This document shows positions 8,348 through 15,406 of a DNA stretch of 64,000 bases, one piece after another. The stretch comes from Kineosporia rhizophila (GTDB lineage Bacteria; Actinomycetota; Actinomycetes; Actinomycetales; Kineosporiaceae). The stretch lies in the NCBI RefSeq assembly GCF_021277265.1, contig NZ_JAJSOH010000019.1:62001-126000 (forward strand), read 5' to 3'. The position numbers and the translations under genes are program-made. Below the pieces are notes generated by a model that searched no databases, was not told the DNA's origin, and saw only the letters and a program-made list of their open reading frames with translations. How positions within the stretch are numbered: position 1 is the first letter of the stretch; each line of letters opens with the position of its first letter.

Positions 8348-8844
8348 GAAAGTGCCCCATGGACTCCTCGCCGGCCGCGCACCAAGCTCCGCACCCCACT
8401 CTGGGACCGGGGCCCGACTCCGAGCTGACCTGGCTCCTGCACCGCGCAGCGCAACGCATGCACGCCCTCGTGGGTTCGGAGGCCGCCCGCCACGGCATCA
8501 CCCTGCGCGATCACATCGTGCTCAGTGCTCTTCACAAGACGAAGAATCTCACCCAGATCGAGCTCGGACAGGCACTGGGCATGGACAAGACGACGCTGAC
8601 GGCCGAGATCGACCGTCTGGAGAAGGCGGGATTCGTCTCCCGGCTGGTCGACCCGCGTGACCGCCGAGCTCGCATCCCAGCCATCACACCGGAAGGCGAC
8701 CGGATCCGTGCCGCCGTCGCGCAGCGCACCGAAGCTGCCGAGGAAGCAGCCGTGCAGGCCCTCGCCCCCACTCAGGTCGCGCTGCTGCGTGAGGCTCTCT
8801 ATCTCATCATCGGAACAACGGACGACCCGGGATCGTGCATCTGA
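8344..8844 (+). CDS. MarR-family transcriptional regulator
   Basis: The winged helix is clear: HGITLRDHIVLSAL, LTQIELGQALGMDKTTLTAE, IDRLEKAGFVSRLVDPRDRR (the wing with the DxRxR motif), then a C-terminal dimer helix. MarR proteins are ligand- or redox-responsive dimers. The ATG at 8344 overlaps the MBL hydrolase stop by four bases; a second ATG at 8359 is an alternative start. It is probably the autoregulator of the MBL-MarR pair. Confidence 0.88.
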   Translation: MRKCPMDSSPAAHQAPHPTLGPGPDSELTWLLHRAAQRMHALVGSEAARHGITLRDHIVLSALHKTKNLTQIELGQALGMDKTTLTAEIDRLEKAGFVSRLVDPRDRRARIPAITPEGDRIRAAVAQRTEAAEEAAVQALAPTQVALLREALYLIIGTTDDPGSCI

Positions 8845-8883
8845 GCAGGCATCCGTAGCAATTCCAGGGCCGGCGCGTCGGGG

Positions 8884-9264
8884 TCATGCTTCGGCGCCCG
8901 ACGGACAAGGGGCGCGGGTGTGCAGGTTGAACGAGGCGCCACTGATCACGGATTCGAGCTCGGCCCGCGTCTGAACGAGGTCGGCGATGCGCTGATCGAG
9001 GTCGTCTCGTTCGACGACCAGGCGCTGGACGAGTTCGGGGGTGGCCTGACCGTCGATGACGCGCGGCGTCAGTTCGGCGATGGTCCTGCTGCTCAGCCCG
9101 GCGGCGTACAGCCGGCGAATGAGATGGATCCGCTCGACCGCATCTTCTGCGTAGTGGCGCTGTCCGCTGTGACTGCGCTCGGAGGTGAGCAGGTTCTGCT
9201 GTTCGTAGTACCGCAGAGCCCGGGTGGTCACCCCCGTACGGCGCGCGAGTTCACCGATCCGCAT
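8884..9264 (-). CDS. MerR-family regulator
   Basis: The protein starts with the canonical MerR DNA-binding domain MRIGELARRTGVTTRALRYY, followed by the coiled dimer helix (VVERDDLDQRIADLVQTRAE). The C-terminus is short and holds a single Cys (APCPSGAEA), so it is not an obvious metal sensor. It is divergent from the alpha/beta hydrolase at 9405. The intergenic region holds a dyad inside a long-spacer promoter facing the hydrolase, the classical MerR activation arrangement. Confidence 0.88.
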   Translation of the reverse strand: MRIGELARRTGVTTRALRYYEQQNLLTSERSHSGQRHYAEDAVERIHLIRRLYAAGLSSRTIAELTPRVIDGQATPELVQRLVVERDDLDQRIADLVQTRAELESVISGASFNLHTRAPCPSGAEA

Positions 9265-9304
9265 CCTGCCTCACCTCTGTTCATGTGCCGGGCATCACAC
9301 GCAC

Positions 9305-9336
9305 TTGCCTTTGACGCCAGCGTCAACTTTTACCGT
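9305..9336 (+). promoter_or_regulatory. MerR-type promoter with dyad TTGACGC/GCGTCAA in a long spacer
   Basis: A -35 TTGCCT (9305-9310) and a -10-like TTACCG or TACCGT (from 9330/9331) are separated by 19-20 bases. Inside the spacer the 16-bp sequence at 9311-9326 is a near-perfect palindrome. MerR activators bind such dyads and untwist over-long spacers. It faces the hydrolase gene at 9405. Confidence 0.6.
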
Positions 9337-9404
9337 AGCTCCTACGTCCGCGACGGTGAAACTCCACGCTGCGACGCCAGACCCCCTGAAAGGCAGATGC
9401 ATTC

Positions 9405-10364
9405 ATGACCGCGTTCCCCACGACCCGCGCGTCCGGTCCCGCCGCCAGCGCGACTCTGTCACTCAAGCCCCTCGTGCTGAGTGCACCACTGCGCGGTACC
9501 GACCTGCACGTGCGCGTCATTGCCCCCACGACCGGAACCGAACTTCCGGTCGTCCTTTTCGCTCACGGCTTCGGTTCGGACCTGGACGGCTACGCCCCGC
9601 TGGTCGACCACTGGGCATCCGGCGGCTTCGCCGTGATCCAGGCCACCCACCTCGATTCCCAGCGGATGCGCCTTCCCGCCGACGACCCCCGCCGGCCGCA
9701 CCTGTGGTGCCATCGCGTGCAGGACATGCGGCGCATCCTCGACGAACTCGCCGCCCTGGAGGCAGCCGTGCCGGGCCTGTCCGGGCGCCTGGACCGCGGC
9801 CGCATCGTGGCGGCCGGGCACTCCTTCGGAGGTCAGACCGCCGGCCTACTGGTCGGTCTGCGCGTCACCGATCCGCAGACCGGCGTTGCCGAAGACCTTT
9901 CCGACGACCGGGTTATGGCCAGTATCCAGTTGGCCACCGCGGGTCAGGGTGGTGACGAACTGACGCCCTTCGCCCATGAGCACCTTCCCTGGCTGCGCGA
10001 TCAGGACTTCTCCCACATCACAGCCCCCGGCCTGGTCGTCGCCGGAGACCAGGACGACCTTCCGCTCACCACCCGGGGCCCGGCCTGGACGGCTGACCCC
10101 TACACCCTCAGCCGCGGCGACAAGAGCCTGCTCACCGTGCGCGGCGGGGAACACTTCCTGGGTGGCATCTCCGGGTACAGGTCGGCGGAGACCACCGACG
10201 AGAACCCCGACCGTGTCGCCCTCGTCCAACAGGTCACCCTGGCCTATCTACGCCATGTCACCGGGATCGACTCCGCCGCCTGGATCACCGCTCAGACCGT
10301 TCTCACGAGCAGTCATCCGCTGGGGCACCTCGCTTCGAAACGGCCTCTGCTGACGGGTCTGTAA
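9405..10364 (+). CDS. Alpha/beta hydrolase, MerR-linked
   Basis: The 319-residue protein has LPVVLFAHGFGSD (oxyanion region, residues about 47-59) and the nucleophile elbow GHSFGG (Ser about 140), with a late Asp in VAGDQDD and a His in GGEHFLGG. This resembles the PAF-acetylhydrolase/dienelactone-hydrolase group. No signal peptide is evident despite a Thr/Ala-rich start. It is divergent from MerR and its promoter carries the MerR dyad, so I expect ligand-dependent activation. The substrate is unknown. Confidence 0.85.
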   Translation: MTAFPTTRASGPAASATLSLKPLVLSAPLRGTDLHVRVIAPTTGTELPVVLFAHGFGSDLDGYAPLVDHWASGGFAVIQATHLDSQRMRLPADDPRRPHLWCHRVQDMRRILDELAALEAAVPGLSGRLDRGRIVAAGHSFGGQTAGLLVGLRVTDPQTGVAEDLSDDRVMASIQLATAGQGGDELTPFAHEHLPWLRDQDFSHITAPGLVVAGDQDDLPLTTRGPAWTADPYTLSRGDKSLLTVRGGEHFLGGISGYRSAETTDENPDRVALVQQVTLAYLRHVTGIDSAAWITAQTVLTSSHPLGHLASKRPLLTGL

Positions 10365-10395
10365 GCCCGCTGAACGGGTCAGGCCCCGGCTCCGG

Positions 10396-10426
10396 CCTTC
10401 GCCCGGCGACGTGAGGTCGGCGAAGG
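10396..10426. terminator. Hairpin between convergent genes
   Basis: CCTTCGCC and GGCGAAGG form an 8-bp stem around a 15-base loop. It lies between the hydrolase stop (10364) and the convergent oxidoreductase stop (10472) and could serve both. There is no T-run. Confidence 0.4.
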
Positions 10427-10471
10427 TGAGAACCTCAAGCGCGTCGCCGCCTGATGTCGTACTGTCCCCCC

Positions 10472-10855
10472 TTACTGCAAGCTGACCTGCTCGGGACGCA
10501 CCACGTAGACCACGCGATGCTGCGCGTCCCCGACCGGTCCCTGCATCGTCATGCCGTACCGCTCGGCCAGCACCGCGAAGAACGCCCCATCCGGATCCGG
10601 TTCAATGCTGGTCACCGTGCCCCGCACCTCCAGATAGCGGTACGGCTCGTCCGGGTCGACCACCGACAACGCCACCTGCGGATGGGCCGTGACGTTGCGG
10701 TACTTGTGCCGGGTGGTGGTGTTGGTCAGCTTCAGGTGCTCACCGTCCCAGAGGAACCACATCGGATTCACCTGGGGCCGCCCCTCCGGGCGGATGGTGG
10801 CCAGATGCCCGAACAGGGGCCGGGTCAGCAAATCTAAATGGGTCTGCGGAATCAC
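10472..10855 (-). CDS. PPOX-class F420-dependent oxidoreductase family protein
   Basis: A 127-residue split-barrel protein with the typical start FGHLATIRPEGRPQVNPMWF, then RNVTAHPQVALSVVDPDEPY and a YLEVRGTV strand. This is the pyridoxamine-5-phosphate-oxidase-like group common in actinobacteria, often using F420. The reaction is not known here. It overlaps the upstream MerR gene by four bases (ATGA), so the two form an operon and the MerR protein probably controls this enzyme. Confidence 0.85.
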   Translation of the reverse strand: MIPQTHLDLLTRPLFGHLATIRPEGRPQVNPMWFLWDGEHLKLTNTTTRHKYRNVTAHPQVALSVVDPDEPYRYLEVRGTVTSIEPDPDGAFFAVLAERYGMTMQGPVGDAQHRVVYVVRPEQVSLQ

Positions 10856-11307
10856 ACGTCACTCCTTCGCTGTTCGACTGCCACTGCCGCGTCCACCAGC
10901 CGGCCCTCGCAGTCCAGGCCGGAGGCGATCAGCGACCGGTAGTGAACCGCCTTGCCCTGCAGTACTTCCAGACCCTGCTCCAGCTCCGCCATCTGGGCGC
11001 GGATGCGGGCCTCGTGCCGTTCCAGCAGGGCCAGCCTGCGCCCATGCGTGGGCGCGCCCCCGGCCAGCAGGATCGAGAAGGTGCGCATCTCCTCCGTCGG
11101 CATGCCGGTGGCGCGCAGCCGCGCCAGCAGCACCACCAGCTGGGCCTCAGCTTCGCTGTAGCGTCGACGCCGGTCAGACCCGCGCCGCACCCGCGGAAGC
11201 AGTCCCTCGCGCTCGTACCAGCGCAGGGTCGGCGCGCTGAGTCCGGTCAGCCGCGAGACGTCGGCGATGCTGAGCCAGGTCTCGACATCAGGGTCGGTGG
11301 CGGTCAC
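10852..11307 (-). CDS. MerR-family regulator, leaderless start
   Basis: The DNA-binding domain is LSIADVSRLTGLSAPTLRWY with the wing LPRVRRGSDRRRRYS, followed by a long coiled helix with LLERHEARIRAQMAELEQGL. The GTG at 11307 is chosen over an ATG at 11334 because the latter lies inside the operator and upstream of the -10 box; the GTG is six bases after a -10 GATAGT. It overlaps the PPOX gene and probably regulates itself and that enzyme. Confidence 0.82.
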   Translation of the reverse strand: MTATDPDVETWLSIADVSRLTGLSAPTLRWYEREGLLPRVRRGSDRRRRYSEAEAQLVVLLARLRATGMPTEEMRTFSILLAGGAPTHGRRLALLERHEARIRAQMAELEQGLEVLQGKAVHYRSLIASGLDCEGRLVDAAVAVEQRRSDV

Positions 11308-11313
11308 CCGTCC

Positions 11314-11344
11314 ACTATCACCGTTGAAGCGCACTTCAACGCAA
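11314..11344 (-). promoter_or_regulatory. MerR-type promoter TTGCGT-N19-GATAGT with dyad
   Basis: On the minus strand, TTGCGT (11344-11339) and GATAGT (11319-11314) are 19 bases apart. A dyad TTGAAG/CTTCAA at 11324-11339 fills the upstream part of the spacer and overlaps the -35 by one base. This is the MerR operator layout, and it gives a transcript that begins at the GTG of the regulator. Confidence 0.6.
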
Positions 11345-11358
11345 GCGTTTCTCGGCCC

Positions 11359-11874
11359 TCACCGACGAACGCATGCCGTCAGATCGTGAAGCTTCGCCAG
11401 TCCGGCGAGCACCTGGCCGCGGTTGTCTGCGGCCTTCATCCACAGGGGCAGCCGGGAGAACATGCTGGAGTTCGCGCGAGTCTCACCGCGTTCCCGCAGG
11501 CCGGCAGCGACGTACGCGCGCAGGTCTTCGACATGCTGCCCGTTGTACGCCCACAGGACATGCCCGGCGCAGGGAGTCTGCAGCCACAGGGGGTGGCCGA
11601 AGAACGGATCGCTGGTGCCACCGGACACACAGACGCCGAACCCGACCTTGCCTTCCCTGCGCATGCTCCAGCCCGCGACGGCGGCGCAGCGCGTGCAGGT
11701 GAGCCGACGCGGGTGAAAGACGGCGTCGTAGTGGCTTTCCTGGTCGTACGGGGTGCCTGGGGTGGGCAGGATCAGCGCCTGGCCCGAGCAGTTCGGGCAG
11801 GTGACGAGCAGGCGACCGAAGTAGTGGGTCAGGTCATGGCCGGTGTCGTGGTGGCGGATCGTTTCCGGCGGCAT
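11359..11874 (-). CDS. Hypothetical protein with two CxxC zinc-ribbon knuckles
   Basis: A 171-residue protein with CPNCSG near residue 26 and CTRCAA near residue 60, together a probable zinc ribbon, and a conserved-looking GHPLWLQTPCAGHVLWAYN segment. I recognise this as a widespread uncharacterised bacterial protein and can assign no function. There is no signal peptide. It stands between the MerR operon and the ECF sigma gene, both on the same strand, with 40-50 base gaps. Confidence 0.65.
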   Translation of the reverse strand: MPPETIRHHDTGHDLTHYFGRLLVTCPNCSGQALILPTPGTPYDQESHYDAVFHPRRLTCTRCAAVAGWSMRREGKVGFGVCVSGGTSDPFFGHPLWLQTPCAGHVLWAYNGQHVEDLRAYVAAGLRERGETRANSSMFSRLPLWMKAADNRGQVLAGLAKLHDLTACVRR

Positions 11875-11913
11875 GACGTCATGGTGGCAGAGACCCGTTC
11901 TGCGTACGCCTGA

Positions 11914-12822
11914 TTATTCGGCGGCCTTCCGGCCCGCCGCCGCAGGGCCCAGTTCCTCGAAGGTACCCAGGCGCTGCGGATCGGCCAGCACCTCGATGCC
12001 GTCGATCTGGTCGTCGACGATCTGGAAGGCCATCAGCGAGACCACCCGCCCGTTCATCACCGCGGCCAGGCCGGGAAGCCCACCGACGAGCAGGGGCACC
12101 GACCGCTCGGCCAGGCGCCCGAACAGCACGGCCTGCTGCGAGATGGCATCGGCGCCCTCGAGCACCTCTTGATGCTCGCCGAAGTCGGCACGCAGCACCG
12201 CCTGCTCGCTCAGCAACGACACCAGCGCGCCCAGATCGCCGGTCCGTACCGCTGCCAGCCAGGCGTCGACGATCAGCCGCTCGTCGCGGCGGCTGGCAAC
12301 GGCGGGCCGCCCCACCTGCCGGACCCGCCGCCGGGCCCGGGAGGCCAGTTGACGGGTGGCCGGGCCGGAGCGCCCGAGAACCTGGGCGACCTCCTCGAAG
12401 GAGTAGCCGAACACGTCGTGCAGGACCAGGGCGATCCGCTCGGCCGGCTGCAGGATCTCCAGGACCAACAGCAGCGCGGCACCAGCCCTATCGGCCTCGG
12501 CGACCAGGTCGGCCGGGTTCGGCTCCGGATCCACCGGATCGGCGTTGGTGTTCGCCTCACCTGGCCAGGCCTCTACCAACCAGGCTGAGGCGGTCGAGCG
12601 ACGACGGCTGCGCAGGATGTCCAGGCTGACCCGGGAGACCACAGTGGTCAGCCAGCCCTGGAGATTCTGGATGTCCTGCGCCCGGGATCGTTCCAGGCGC
12701 AGCCACGTCTCCTGGACGGCGTCCTCGGCGTCGGCGGCGGAGCCCAGCAGGTGCGTGGCCACGGCCCACAGCCGGGGTCGTTCCTGCTCGAAGTGCCCGG
12801 CCAGGTCGTCGAGATCGGTCAT
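11914..12822 (-). CDS. ECF41-type RNA polymerase sigma factor with SnoaL-like tail
   Basis: Sigma region 2 (ATHLLGSAADAEDAVQETWL, GWLTTVVSRVSLDILRSRRR) and region 4 (RIALVLHDVFGYSFEEVAQV) are followed by a C-terminal about 110-residue NTF2/SnoaL-like domain (GGLPGLAAVMNGRVVSLMAF ... ADPQRL). A fused tail of this kind marks group ECF41 (SigJ-like), where it regulates core sigma activity; ADPQRL stands where that group has NPDKL. The group is usually linked to oxidoreductase or epimerase genes, as here. The promoter upstream fits the ECF41 consensus, so it is autoregulated. Confidence 0.9.
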   Translation of the reverse strand: MTDLDDLAGHFEQERPRLWAVATHLLGSAADAEDAVQETWLRLERSRAQDIQNLQGWLTTVVSRVSLDILRSRRRSTASAWLVEAWPGEANTNADPVDPEPNPADLVAEADRAGAALLLVLEILQPAERIALVLHDVFGYSFEEVAQVLGRSGPATRQLASRARRRVRQVGRPAVASRRDERLIVDAWLAAVRTGDLGALVSLLSEQAVLRADFGEHQEVLEGADAISQQAVLFGRLAERSVPLLVGGLPGLAAVMNGRVVSLMAFQIVDDQIDGIEVLADPQRLGTFEELGPAAAGRKAAE

Positions 12823-12848
12823 GTCACATCCTCCAGCGCTCGTACGTC
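12822..12848 (+). promoter_or_regulatory. ECF41 promoter TGTCACA-N16-CGTC facing the NAD-binding protein
   Basis: TGTCACA lies at 12822-12828 and CGTC at 12845-12848, exactly 16 bases apart. This is the ECF41 target motif as I remember it from the literature. It faces the gene at 12901. Confidence 0.75.
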
Positions 12849-12856
12849 ACCCCTGT

Positions 12857-12883
12857 GACGAGCGCCGAGCCGCGCATGTGACA
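12857..12883 (-). promoter_or_regulatory. ECF41 promoter TGTCACA-N16-CGTC facing the sigma gene
   Basis: On the minus strand TGTCACA (12883-12877) and CGTC (12860-12857) are again separated by exactly 16 bases. The transcript would start about 25-30 bases before the sigma ATG, which has a GGAGG-type ribosome binding site. The two promoters stand back to back without overlap. Confidence 0.75.
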
Positions 12884-12900
12884 TGAGGGAGATGCCGTTC

Positions 12901-13698
12901 ATGACCCATCCCGTCCTGGTGACCGGTGGCACCGGAACCATCGGCAGCCGCGTCGTCCCCCTGCTGGTCCAAGCCGACCACGACGTACGGGTGCTGAGTC
13001 GCAAACCCGGCACCGATCGTCCTCAAATTCAGTATGTCGCCGGCAACACGGTCAAGGGCCGGGGACTGACCGAGGCCCTGGAGGGGGTCTCGACCGTGCT
13101 GCACCTGGCCGGCGGGGCCAAGGGCGACGACGTGGCGGCCGAGAACCTGGTCGAAGCCGCCCGGCGGGCCAGGACCGAGCATCTGGTGCTGATCTCGGTG
13201 GTCGGCGCCGACCGGATGCCGATCGGTTACTTCAGGGCGAAGGCCAGGGCCGAGCAGACGTTCGAGCGTTCCGGGGTTCCGTTCAGCATCGTCCGGGTGT
13301 CTCAGCTGCACGAGTTCGTGCTGCCGGTGGCCAAGTTCCTCACCCGGCTGCCGCTAGCCCTGGCCCCGCGAGGGCTGCGCTTTGAACCGGTGGATGTGGA
13401 CGCCGTGGCGCAACGCCTGACCGAGCTCACGCTGGGCAGGCCGGCCGGGCGGGTGGCGGATCTGGCCGGGCCTGAGGTGTTGGACATGCGGCAGATCCTC
13501 GGCCAGTACCTTGCCGCTCAGGGGCGTAGCCGTCGGCTGGTCGGGACGGGGATTCCCGGTGGCGTGGGGCGCGCCTACCGGGCCGGGGAGAATCTGGCCG
13601 GGCCGGGGGTTCTGCGGGCGGGTAGGACCTGGGAGGCGTTCCTTTTCCTGCCGGGAGATGACTCCTCATCTGTTCGCCCTCAGTTTCGACGCGCGTGA
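12901..13698 (+). CDS. NAD(P)-binding epimerase/NmrA-like oxidoreductase, ECF41 partner
   Basis: The Rossmann start VLVTGGTGTIGSRVVPLLVQ is followed by HLAGGAKGDD and VSVVGADRMPIGYFRAKARAE, as in atypical SDRs of the NmrA/YwnB group, which often lack the full YxxxK pair. The ATG at 12901 is chosen for the AGGGAG about nine bases upstream. Its promoter matches the divergent sigma gene's own, so it is the probable ECF41 target. The last about 17 residues after TWEAFL look unrelated to the family and overlap the start of a broken VOC gene. Confidence 0.82.
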   Translation: MTHPVLVTGGTGTIGSRVVPLLVQADHDVRVLSRKPGTDRPQIQYVAGNTVKGRGLTEALEGVSTVLHLAGGAKGDDVAAENLVEAARRARTEHLVLISVVGADRMPIGYFRAKARAEQTFERSGVPFSIVRVSQLHEFVLPVAKFLTRLPLALAPRGLRFEPVDVDAVAQRLTELTLGRPAGRVADLAGPEVLDMRQILGQYLAAQGRSRRLVGTGIPGGVGRAYRAGENLAGPGVLRAGRTWEAFLFLPGDDSSSVRPQFRRA

Positions 13699-13843
13699 GC
13701 CGCAGCGCCTAACCCGCTTCTGGGCGCAGTTCCTGGGCCACGAGATGGTGGAGGAACCCAGACGGAGGAGTAATGCTTGCGGCTGGGGTGGCCGCGGGGA
13801 GCCGGGGGTGGGGCCGGGCGTCACCCTGGCCGGCCCGGTCTGA
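13658..13843 (+). pseudogene. Remnant of a VOC/glyoxalase-family gene
   Basis: The ATG at 13658 follows a GGGAG site and opens a typical VOC N-terminus, HLFALSFDAREPQRLTRFWA and FLGHEMVEEP. After about 35 residues homology stops in this frame; a neighbouring frame briefly continues with NPDGGVMLAAG before decaying. The usual 110-130 residues with metal ligands are missing. It overlaps the 3' end of the NAD-binding gene. Confidence 0.55.
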
Positions 13844-13845
13844 AG

Positions 13846-14199
13846 TCATTGACCACCGCGAGCCCGGGCGACCAGGCGTTCCAGGTTGGCCAGATAGGCG
13901 TTGAAGGCGGCGCGACCGGTGTCAGTCAGGCGCACGGTGGTCTGCCGGCGCATCGCCCGCTCCTTGCGCACCTCTACGTAGCCGACCTGCTCCAGGGCTG
14001 TCACCTGCTTGGACAGGGCCGAGTCGCTGGTGCCGATGGTGTCGCGCAGGAAGGAGAACTGGACCCAGTCGGCCGGGGCCAGCAGCGAGCAGATGTTCAG
14101 CCGGGCCGGGGTGTGCAGGAACTCGTCGATGGCGATGTCGTTGGGGTTGGCGTGGGGGTCGGTGACGATGCCGGTGGGTTCGGGGTCGGCGGTGCTCAT
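13846..14199 (-). CDS. Winged-helix transcriptional regulator (MarR-like, small)
   Basis: A 117-residue winged helix: LHTPARLNICSLLAPADWVQ, LRDTIGTSDSALSKQVTALE, GYVEVRKERAMRRQTTVRLT. This family of small regulators is commonly paired with a small membrane protein gene. Here it overlaps that gene by four bases (ATGA at 14196-14199). It probably represses its own operon through the inverted repeat upstream of the membrane protein gene. Confidence 0.82.
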   Translation of the reverse strand: MSTADPEPTGIVTDPHANPNDIAIDEFLHTPARLNICSLLAPADWVQFSFLRDTIGTSDSALSKQVTALEQVGYVEVRKERAMRRQTTVRLTDTGRAAFNAYLANLERLVARARGGQ

Positions 14200-14621
14200 G
14201 GGCGCATGCTCCGGACCATGGAGGCCTGCACCGGCTTGGTCACCCCGACGAACACCAGGACGACGCCGATCATGCCGATCGTGTTCGGCATGGGCCAGTC
14301 CAGCCCTCGTGCAACGGCCTGGAACAGGATATTGACCAGTACGGCCAGGACCAAGGTCGCGCCATAGGCCATCTGCCACCGCAAGGACGGCCGCACCCCC
14401 TTCAGGGTGACCCCGCGCTGGTACCCGAACCCGACCCCCATCACCATCAGCAGGACCCACAGCCAGATCATGTCGACGTCGACCAGCACGCCGAGGGCGA
14501 GCGCGCTGGAACACAGGCTCCACGTGGCCCTCCAGCTCCAAGGAGCGGTGCCCTCGTCGATGGCCTGCTGTCGTCGCTGAGCGACCTGGTCCAGGGTCTG
14601 CTGCGCTTCGTGGGCATCCAT
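14196..14621 (-). CDS. Small four-helix membrane protein coupled to the regulator
   Basis: A 141-residue protein: a hydrophilic helix of about 25 residues, then about four membrane helices arranged in pairs (WSLCSSALALGVLVDVDMIW, WVLLMVMGVGFGY, GATLVLAVLVNILFQA, TIGMIGVVLVFVGV). The function is unknown. It is the first gene of a two-gene operon with the winged-helix regulator, a frequent actinobacterial arrangement that suggests the regulator senses an envelope or membrane state. Confidence 0.7.
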   Translation of the reverse strand: MDAHEAQQTLDQVAQRRQQAIDEGTAPWSWRATWSLCSSALALGVLVDVDMIWLWVLLMVMGVGFGYQRGVTLKGVRPSLRWQMAYGATLVLAVLVNILFQAVARGLDWPMPNTIGMIGVVLVFVGVTKPVQASMVRSMRP

Positions 14622-14644
14622 CGGATCGTCCTCTCAGTCGGAAG

Positions 14645-14665
14645 CTTTCTTGCCTAACAGGAAAG
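14645..14665. promoter_or_regulatory. Candidate operator, CTTTCTTG/CAGGAAAG inverted repeat
   Basis: CTTTCTTG at 14645-14652 and CAGGAAAG at 14658-14665 are imperfect reverse complements (7 of 8) around five bases. The site lies 24 bases upstream of the membrane protein/regulator operon, so it may be the regulator's binding site. Confidence 0.35.
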
Positions 14666-14908
14666 TTAGCGCCGTCTTTCTCCTGAGGCAAGTGTTGCCC
14701 GACGAGCAACTAAGCGTCGACCAGGCAAGTCCGCGGCGACGGCTACGCCCGGAGCACGACACGAGCCCTGCTTCGGTCGGGGCCGTCGGGCCGGGCGGCT
14801 GATCCCGGCCGTCCAGCCTGGCAGTGCTGCCGGGGCAGCACTGCCAGCGTCTGCAGGTGGCCGCTCGCCTGCTCACCAGGTGCCCCGGCCCTTTCAGCAC
14901 GCGGCCTG

Positions 14909-15214
14909 CTAGCCAGCGGCCAGCTCCACGTTCAGCACCTTCGGAAGGGCCGGGTCGTCCGGGGCGACCTTGGGGCCGAAACGCGCGACCGGCCGTCCGT
15001 CCCTGGAGATCACGAACCTCTCGAAGCTCCACAGGACGTCCGGATCCTCGGTGGGGTTCAGGCCGTGCCCCCGCAGGTCTTCGCGGAACTGCTGGTTGTC
15101 CTGGCCCACCGGCACGGCCATGGTCAGCGCGCCGTAGAGCGGATGCTGCTGCGTGCCCAGCACACTGATCTTCGACATCACAGGGAAGGTCACCGCGTAA
15201 GTGCGCGAGCAGAT
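14909..15214 (-). pseudogene. C-terminal remnant of a glutathione peroxidase-family gene
   Basis: About 100 residues match the C-terminal half of glutathione peroxidases: CSRTYAVTFPVMSKISVLG, QHPLYGAL, DVLWSFERFVISRDGRPVAR and FGPKVAPDDPALPKVL. The N-terminal half with the catalytic Cys strand (NVAS-CG) is absent; the upstream sequence in all frames is unrelated. The fragment cannot be an active peroxidase. Confidence 0.65.
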
Positions 15215-15315
15215 GGCGCGCCGGGACGCACCAGATTTGTCGAGACCATGGGTCAGGAGAACGAAGAGATCCTGCGGATGACGTTCGCAGGCAGGACACT
15301 GACGTAGGACGCCCT

Positions 15316-15344
15316 GGTGGCCTCCCGCGCAACGGGAGGCCACC
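15316..15344 (-). terminator. 12-bp perfect hairpin terminator
   Basis: GGTGGCCTCCCG and CGGGAGGCCACC form a perfect 12-bp stem with a 5-base loop. It lies about 60 bases past the stop of the membrane protein gene at 15407, in the correct place to end its transcript. As usual in high-GC actinomycetes there is no T-run. Confidence 0.65.
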
Positions 15345-15406
15345 GGCGGCCCCAACTTGGGTGAGACCCCACCCCTCCCTGACGGAGGCTGGGCACACCC
15401 TATGGT

